Below are positions 58,542-64,000 of a stretch of DNA of 64,000 bases, piece after piece. This stretch comes from Amoeboaphelidium protococcarum (Eukaryota > Aphelidiomycota > Aphelidea). Where the stretch lies: NCBI GenBank assembly GCA_023515745.1, contig JALECJ010000007.1, positions 1,221,477 to 1,285,476 of the forward strand, given 5' to 3'. The position numbers and the translations under genes are program-made. The stretch's first letter is position 1; the number at the start of each line of letters is the position of its first letter. Under the pieces are notes generated by a model. It did no database searches. It saw only the letters and a list, made by a program, of their open reading frames with translations, and was not told the origin of the DNA.

Positions 58542-58613
58542 TCTTCGTTAGTATATTGGTTAGTACCCCCGCCTGTCACGCGGGTAAGCTGGGTTCGATT
58601 CCCAGACGGAGAG
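58542..58613 (+). tRNA. tRNA-Asp (GTC)
   Basis: A 72-nt cloverleaf: acceptor TCTTCGT pairs with ACGGAGA (one T-G pair), the D arm contains TTGGTTAG, the anticodon stem CCCGC/GCGGG frames CTGTCAC with anticodon GTC, and the T arm is CTGGG-TTCGATT-CCCAG. Discriminator base G as expected for tRNA-Asp. No intron. A and B boxes of the internal polymerase III promoter are intact; TTCTCTTTTTG follows downstream as a possible terminator. Confidence 0.95.
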
Positions 58614-58802
58614 CTTCTCTTTTTGCACTTTTGTCTACTAGGCTAAGCAGAGATCTTTAGTACTTATCTTTTGCGTGCTATATCTGCTGTAATTGTTTTT
58701 TTTTTAGAGTGAAAGCTGCTCAGTCACAAATCAATACGTATTTGCCCGTTACTATTTACGCGATATAATTTGACAGAGATCAGACCACATTCGATTGTAT
58801 AA

Positions 58803-60497
58803 ATGAGTCAGATATCCAAAAGGTAGAAAATGCATATTCATAGAACAATTAAGTTGAATGATACGGAGACGAAAATATGCTAGCTGTTAAAATCTGCTGC
58901 AGCGTTATTAACTTCGAAATTACAATTAAATTAGCCGCTGACATTGCGAATTGCTGGTGGATGGGTCCGAGATAAATTGCTAAACAAGGACAGCAAAGAT
59001 ATTGATGTGGCCATTGATTAGATGACTGGGCACTAGTTTGCAATGCATATGAAAAGCCTTATCAATGATCGCGAGCTGAGTTAGACTGCTCAAATTCCCG
59101 TGAAAGAACTAGAAGATGTTATGCGGTCCATTCATTAGATTAAAGCTAATCCGGATAAGAGTAAACACCTGGAGACGACAGTGGTGAAGCTGTTCGGTCA
59201 GGACGTGGATTTGGTAAATTTGCGCAAGGAGACTTATGCCTCACACTCTCGCGTGCCTCATATAGAATTTGGTACTCCGTTAGAGGATGCAGAACGTCGC
59301 GATTTAGCTATAAATTCTTTATTCTATAACATTGCGACGGAGGAGGTTGAGGACTTTCTCGGAACTGGTATTGATGATTTGGAAAATGGTATCATTAGAA
59401 CTCCGTTGTCCCCATTTGTTACGTTTAAAGATGATCCTCTGCGAGTATTACGCGCCATTAGATTTGCTGCCAGGTACAATTTTAGGATTGTCAAAGAGAT
59501 AAAGCTGGCTGCCTAAGAGCGAGATATAATGAAAAGTTTTGCCACCATTATAAGCCGAGAGCGTGTTGGAGAAGAGATGAAGAAGATGCTCTCTGGTACT
59601 AATCCTCTTCTGGCATTAGAGTATATAGTGTCTTTTGATTTGTACAATTTAATATTCTCTGACGGCCAGTAGGTGGATATAGATCGCATCGATCAATATG
59701 AAGCTCTTAAAGCTCTGAAAGTTGTAGAAATGTCTCGTTCTACAGTTGACAAGGATTTTGGGAGTAAACAAGATATTTTCTTATTGAATCTAGCCGCTGC
59801 ATCTCTTCCGTTATAGCACAAGTATCCTTTAATGAACGCAACTGTTGCAAGTATAATCTAGAACGCATTCAAGTATTCTAATGTTGAATCTTAAGTGGCC
59901 AGACGATTGATTACGGCTCGTCAAACCTTCACTGATCAGAGTGCTAAGTTATTTTGCATTAGCAATGAAGAGCTGTAGGAGATGCCTCTAATAGAATATA
60001 AAGCATTACGACTTGATTTGTATAAACTCATCGTCTAAATTGCAGCTAAACCTGTGAATGACGCGTATCCTCAGCTTTTATGGTTTGCCATGGCGATGCG
60101 GCTTTTGAACGATGTGGAAGTTAAGGATGAGTAATTGGCTGAAGCAGCACAGTATGCAGAGTCTACGATTATTTATCCCACTTTACCGTCATCCGAATAG
60201 TTACTATTATTGTCTAAGGACTACTCGAACCTAGTTGAAATCATCAAATTACTGAATCTGTAAGAGTGTCATTTAATGAAGCCGATGATTGATGGAGGTG
60301 AATTGTTGAAAATGGTCAATGATGAGAGATAGAAAAGCGGTCGAGCATCTATTAAGTCTGGTAAATGGCTGGGTAAGTGCCACCAATAAATGCTTTTTTG
60401 GTAAGCTCAACACGGTGGTCCTAGAACTATGCAGTAGGAGTACAACAAGGATGCATGTTTTAATCACGTATATCGATTCATCTAGAATGAACTGTGA
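58803..60497 (+). CDS. CCA1: CCA-adding enzyme (tRNA nucleotidyltransferase)
   Basis: 564 aa. Class II nucleotidyltransferase: RIAGGWVRDKLLNKDSKDID (catalytic GG and DxD), the TVVKLFGQDVDLVNLRKE strand, RRDLAINSLFYNIATEEV, and DDPLRVLRAIRFAARYNF (the ERxxxE neighbourhood follows as ISRERVGEEMKKML). The C-terminal tail ends with GKWLGKCHQQMLFWQ, the GPW-G-like motif of eukaryotic enzymes. It adds CCA to tRNA 3' ends. The first in-frame ATG is 58803 (MSQISKRQKM); 58830 is a second candidate, and alternative starts could give mitochondrial and cytosolic forms. It lies next to a tRNA gene, probably by chance. Confidence 0.93.
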
Positions 60498-61066
60498 ATC
60501 GGCGGTACCAAGCTGTAAACGAACGGAATTATCAAAGTATCTTTCCAAGTGAGGAAGATCTAAAGTGAAAAATATGTAACCGGAAGGTCATTCCAATCCA
60601 TTGGTTAGAAATATTGAAGACGTGGATCCTCTAGTGGTAATCAATGCTTGAATCCGTAATATTCTCGAGTGATTAGATCATCCTAAATAGTTAACATCAA
60701 CATTTTTTACAATATAGAAGGTTGAACATTGTATTATTCTAGATTTTTATCTTTTAGTTTATTAATCCTTTGTTCAGAAGAGTTCAGATTTCTTATAGTC
60801 GTTTTAGACATCTAAAGCCCATTAACAAAAGAATGCGTTAAAATTCGGTCAGTGGTAAAACGGAACTCACATGAGGAGCAAGCGCAACGTCACAAAGCAT
60901 CATCTAAATTACAGTAAAATGTACCGTATCAATACTGAAGACATATTTTCTTTAATAAATTATATTTCCATCATCAAAAATCACGATTCGTATAACAATA
61001 ATAATTCTTCAATTAAAATTCCCAAAACTCAATGTGTACAATTCTATGAATAGCCTTAGCAAATGA
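60498..61066. other. Intergenic region with a possible 56-aa ORF
   Basis: 569 bases. On the minus strand, ATG 60811 to TGA 60641 encodes 56 residues of soluble, helical character (INKLKDKNLEQYNVQPSIL). No family is recognised and this may be chance. Otherwise AT-rich sequence without motifs. Confidence 0.3.
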
Positions 61067-62533
61067 TCAATCATCCCGAATACCCAACATCTTCTTCCCA
61101 AAATCAGAAATCGGCAGATATTCAATAGACTCGATCCATTAACGATCTTGCTGAATTATAATCTAGTATAACTTAAAACTTTCCTAAATTTCCTGTATGG
61201 TCAATGAAGTTCTACCGATTAAGCTATTATGTAACTGAACAAATGCAACAGATATACAGACCACAGTTGTAGCAAACATTTATGCAGTAGTCAGTCTTTG
61301 TGCTGAAAACATGCATCTAAACGCGAGATAATCTGACAACTTGTCAAAAAATCTATAGAACTGACTCTGCAAAATGCCGCGCCAGTACTCATGGAAGCCA
61401 CCATCATCCATCTACCGAAAATGCTCAGTCACCATCTAACTGACACCGACGGTATATAAACGAACCTTGGCTAACGAAGAGTGTAAAACGAAGTCTACTA
61501 ATTCCTTACCAAGAGGGAGGAACAAATCGGAGCATTGAATTACCGCAGTCTGGTCTTAATCGTGATTATTCAGCGCATCTACCAATAAATCAATGTGACC
61601 ATCTTTCAGACTAGTCAATGAATATGGAATTCTATCAACAGACTGACCAGATAGCTGCAACGATCCAGCAATACGACCAGAAATAGCGGTTTAATCACTA
61701 TAATTACCAGATAAGTGCAATAGAGCGTTCAACAAACTTTTCACTTTAATGACTTCATCATCAGGAATAGCATTATTTGGCGCAGAGGCTACAAGCTGCT
61801 ATGATGGAGACGGAGATTATAAAACCGGAGGCAGGCCTAAAGAATCCTTGCGCAAGTTCTTTCCCAAAGAGTTGTCATTCATCATGCTCTAGTACTATTA
61901 ATAGAATGTTAGTAACTCGACGACACATCCAAAGTGCTCAAATAACATCCAGAGACCGCGCCAATGAATGTGCTAGCTTTTCTTTACTGTATAAGTAACG
62001 GGATCTGACATATCAACGTTCTCAAATCGCTCGATCAAAACTTCCACAAAACTAGACCACTATTTGTCAATATTACCAAAGCCGAAGTAATCTTTGGCAT
62101 CAACAAATGTCTTCTTGCTGAGATAAATGTTCTCCACTAAAAGGAAATTATCGTACTTATTGAGCAAATACTCGCCAAATGCATCATAAAGCTGTTGCTC
62201 CGACTCGAGCTCCAAGGAAGATATTACAGCGGGTCTTAATTACTCTAATGCACCACGATTGTGCAGCAACGGGATGACGAGGCCAATACTTGCTTGCATA
62301 CTGTTATTTGAATCAGCCATGGAGTAAACTTGAGAGTTGATTAAAGACTAATATGATTTTTGCACTTGTTTAGAGATTCGTGTCCAAGTAGATATGCTCC
62401 TCATTTTTCCGATCAATTTTTTCTCGATGATAGACCCGACATGAAACTGCCCACCTTCGAATGTAATCTTGTTATGGTTCAAATAGTACTCCCCGAGAGT
62501 GTATAGAATTTCTTCGAAAGTTTCTTTTGTCAT
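61067..62533 (-). CDS. Unknown helical protein, 488 aa
   Basis: Open from ATG 62533 to TGA 61067-61069 with about 20 TAA/TAG codons as Gln. Predicted mostly helical; hydrophobic helices such as FDKLSDYLAFRCMFSAQ and AQMFATTVVCISVAFVQLHN recur, suggesting an alpha-solenoid scaffold rather than a membrane protein. Ser/Pro-rich linker near residue 225 (SLGLPPVLQSPSPSQQLV). No signal peptide or catalytic motif. The unbroken length under a single-stop code supports a real gene; the family is not recognised. Confidence 0.65.
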
Positions 62534-63279
62534 CGTATCTAATATCTAAACAGTTGTATCTAATATCTATACAATTGTGTTTTGTCGGATAAGAGATATG
62601 CTCTATCGGTCCGAAACAATAGAGCGCGTGATTTAAAACATCATGTGATCCGCTGAAACGGATTTACCTTGTCGCGAAAAGTACAAGCGAATATTTAGAA
62701 TATCAAAAACAATGGACATGGCTTTGGACCATGTCTGAGTTTTGGATTCACCTAAAAGTACATTAATTTTGTTATTGTCCATACAAAGCCATTTTGCGCA
62801 AGAGTTTTAAAAGGCATATCGTTTGGTAGAGTATAATCTCCACGTCGGCAATGAGATCGAGGATAATCAATCACAGCCAGCCACGCACACAAACACACAT
62901 GTTTCAAATCGAATACTTACATAGCTTTTAGCACTGTCTATATAGCCAGCCAGCTTTGCAAGTATTCTATGTAAATACATTACAATTTAACATGATCTTC
63001 TATATTGATCTCTATATTCACATTTCAATTTAATCGCAGTGACGAATAAATCTAATATGCCAGAGTTGATAAATTGTCTAAAAATGAGATTCGACTATGC
63101 ACATTTTGTGTGAGGTCTCTCTCTAAATATTGAATACTGAAGGAGTTTCAAAGCTCAAGACCACCCTTAGACTATATAATTTGCGCTAAATCTAATTACG
63201 TTTTGGCTTGGCGTTATAGTACGGCATTGACCAGCTTAGAAATTTTTACGCTTACGATCTAACTACCGCTGATGACTCT
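62534..63279. other. Intergenic region leading into the satellite
   Basis: About 745 bases without a gene. It contains a 21-bp direct tandem duplication (GTATCTAATATCTAAACAGTT at 62535-62555, then an imperfect copy at 62556-62576), a short palindrome GACATGG/CCATGTC near 62716-62736, and a CA-rich run near 62882-62900. From about 63190 the sequence starts to resemble a degraded satellite copy. Confidence 0.45.
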
Positions 63280-64000
63280 GAGGAGCGACACATTGCAGAG
63301 TCTTCTAAATGTTTAAAATATCATAGGAAGGGCTATTATGACTTGCATGAACTTAAAATCCCGACTTAAGTCGCATCTCTCGCTCTCTAATTGTGTATCA
63401 TCCAGTTTTGCACAAATCGGTCAAAATCGGATGATCCAACTGCCACCAATGATTTTGAGGAGCGAAGTAATATAGAGTCTTCCAAATGTTTAAAGTATCA
63501 TAGTAGAAGCTATTATGACTTGAATGAACTTAAAATCCCGACTCGAAACGCATGTCTCGCTCTCTAGTTGTGTATCATCCAGTTTTGCACAAATCGGTCA
63601 GAATCGGATGATGCGAATGCAGCTGATGATTTTGAGGAGCGATGTAATGTAGAATCTTTCAAATGATTAGAATATCATGATAGAAGCTATTATGACTTGA
63701 ATGAACTTAAAATCCCGACTCTAGTCGCATCTCTCGCTCTCTAGTTGTGTATCATCCAGTTTTGCACAAATCGGTCAGAATCGGATGATGCGAATGCAGC
63801 TGATGATTTTGAGGAGCGAAGTAATATAGAGTCTTCCAAATGAATATAGCATCATAGGAGAAGCTTTTATGACTTGAATGAACTTAAAATCCGGACTGAA
63901 ATCGCATGTCTCACTCTCTAATTAATTGTGTATCATCCAGTTTTGCACAAATCGGTCAGAATCGGATGATGCGAATGCAGCTGATGATTTTGAGGAGCGA
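63280..64000. repeat. 177-bp tandem satellite, at least four units
   Basis: The marker GAGGAGCGA recurs at 63280, 63457, 63634, 63811 and 63992, giving periods of 177, 177, 177 and 181 bases. Units share long blocks such as TTGTGTATCATCCAGTTTTG, CACAAATCGGTCAGAATCGG and TATGACTTGAATGAACTTAA, with scattered substitutions; the unit ending at 63991 has small indels. The array continues past the window edge. The unit length is close to one nucleosome plus linker, as in many centromeric and subtelomeric satellites. Confidence 0.93.

Noticed and set aside
60625-60680. Possible tRNA (CTCTAGTGGTAATCA ...)
   Set aside because: Only a D-loop-like string; the anticodon stem does not pair and there is no T arm.
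60842-60900. Possible tRNA (TCGGTCAGTGGTAAAAC with a CAT-containing loop)
   Set aside because: The D-arm-like sequence is suggestive, but no acceptor pairing, anticodon stem of five pairs or TTCGA T-arm follows.
1-64000. Bacterial operon, CRISPR array, prophage or insertion sequence
   Set aside because: Genes are eukaryotic, spliced and individually promoted; no direct-repeat/spacer array, integrase or transposase core was found.

Overview
This is nuclear DNA from a compact, intron-bearing eukaryote with a reassigned genetic code. In almost every conserved gene here the reading frame runs straight through TAA and TAG, at positions where glutamine fits, and ends only at TGA. UAA and UAG therefore read as Gln and UGA is the sole stop (NCBI table 6 logic). 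Introns are GT-AG and short: those I could place are 38 to 77 nt. The lineage is uncertain. Aerobic mitochondria are indicated by mitoribosomal proteins uS11m and uL15m, COA5 and presequence-like N termini. The gene set also includes a receptor-like TKL kinase, a CD36/LIMP-2 family protein, PRPP synthetase with a large insertion, HEI10 and coilin. That mix looks more like an opisthokont or amoeboid protist than a typical ciliate, but this is inference.

Layout. 1-5.2 kb: a choice-of-anchor A adhesin-like secreted protein (+), PPCDC (+, spliced), a 1.7 kb gene-poor stretch with a 15-bp inverted repeat, and a PLB1-type lipase (-). 5.6-8.3 kb: an unknown 120-aa ORF, thiamin pyrophosphokinase (+) and an unknown mitochondrial-type protein (-). 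8.4-13.1 kb: a receptor-like protein kinase (-), head to head with a single-pass membrane protein (+). 13.2-19 kb: a coilin-like gene (-), then VAC14 and ATG18 in tandem (+). 19-30.9 kb: WEE1-like (-) and BUB1 (+), divergent across a shared promoter; then an R3H/G-patch protein, HEI10 and MCM7 (+), and ALO/GLO oxidase (-). 31-41.3 kb: a tiny membrane protein (+), VPS8-like (-), AAMP/Sqt1 (-), a two-SANT protein (+) and RAD5/HLTF (+). 41.4-47.5 kb: uS11m, CWC25, RPB4, PRPP synthetase and an NTF2-like protein with a Jupiter/HN1-like tail (all +). 47.6-57.9 kb: an SSADH-type dehydrogenase (-), SEM1 (-, spliced), uL15m, COA5, CD36-family, PX-BAR sorting nexin (+) and UAP1 (-). 58.5-64 kb: tRNA-Asp, CCA-adding enzyme (+), an unknown 488-aa protein (-), and a 177-bp tandem satellite that runs off the right edge.

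Functional threads. Phosphoinositide/endolysosome: VAC14, ATG18, VPS8, a sorting nexin and a CD36/LIMP-2 relative. Cell cycle and genome maintenance: WEE1, BUB1, MCM7, RAD5, HEI10 and SEM1, some with MluI-box/E2F-like promoter sites. Mitochondria: uS11m, uL15m, COA5, ALO and two presequence-bearing unknowns. I saw no CRISPR array, bacterial operon, insertion sequence, virus or toxin gene.
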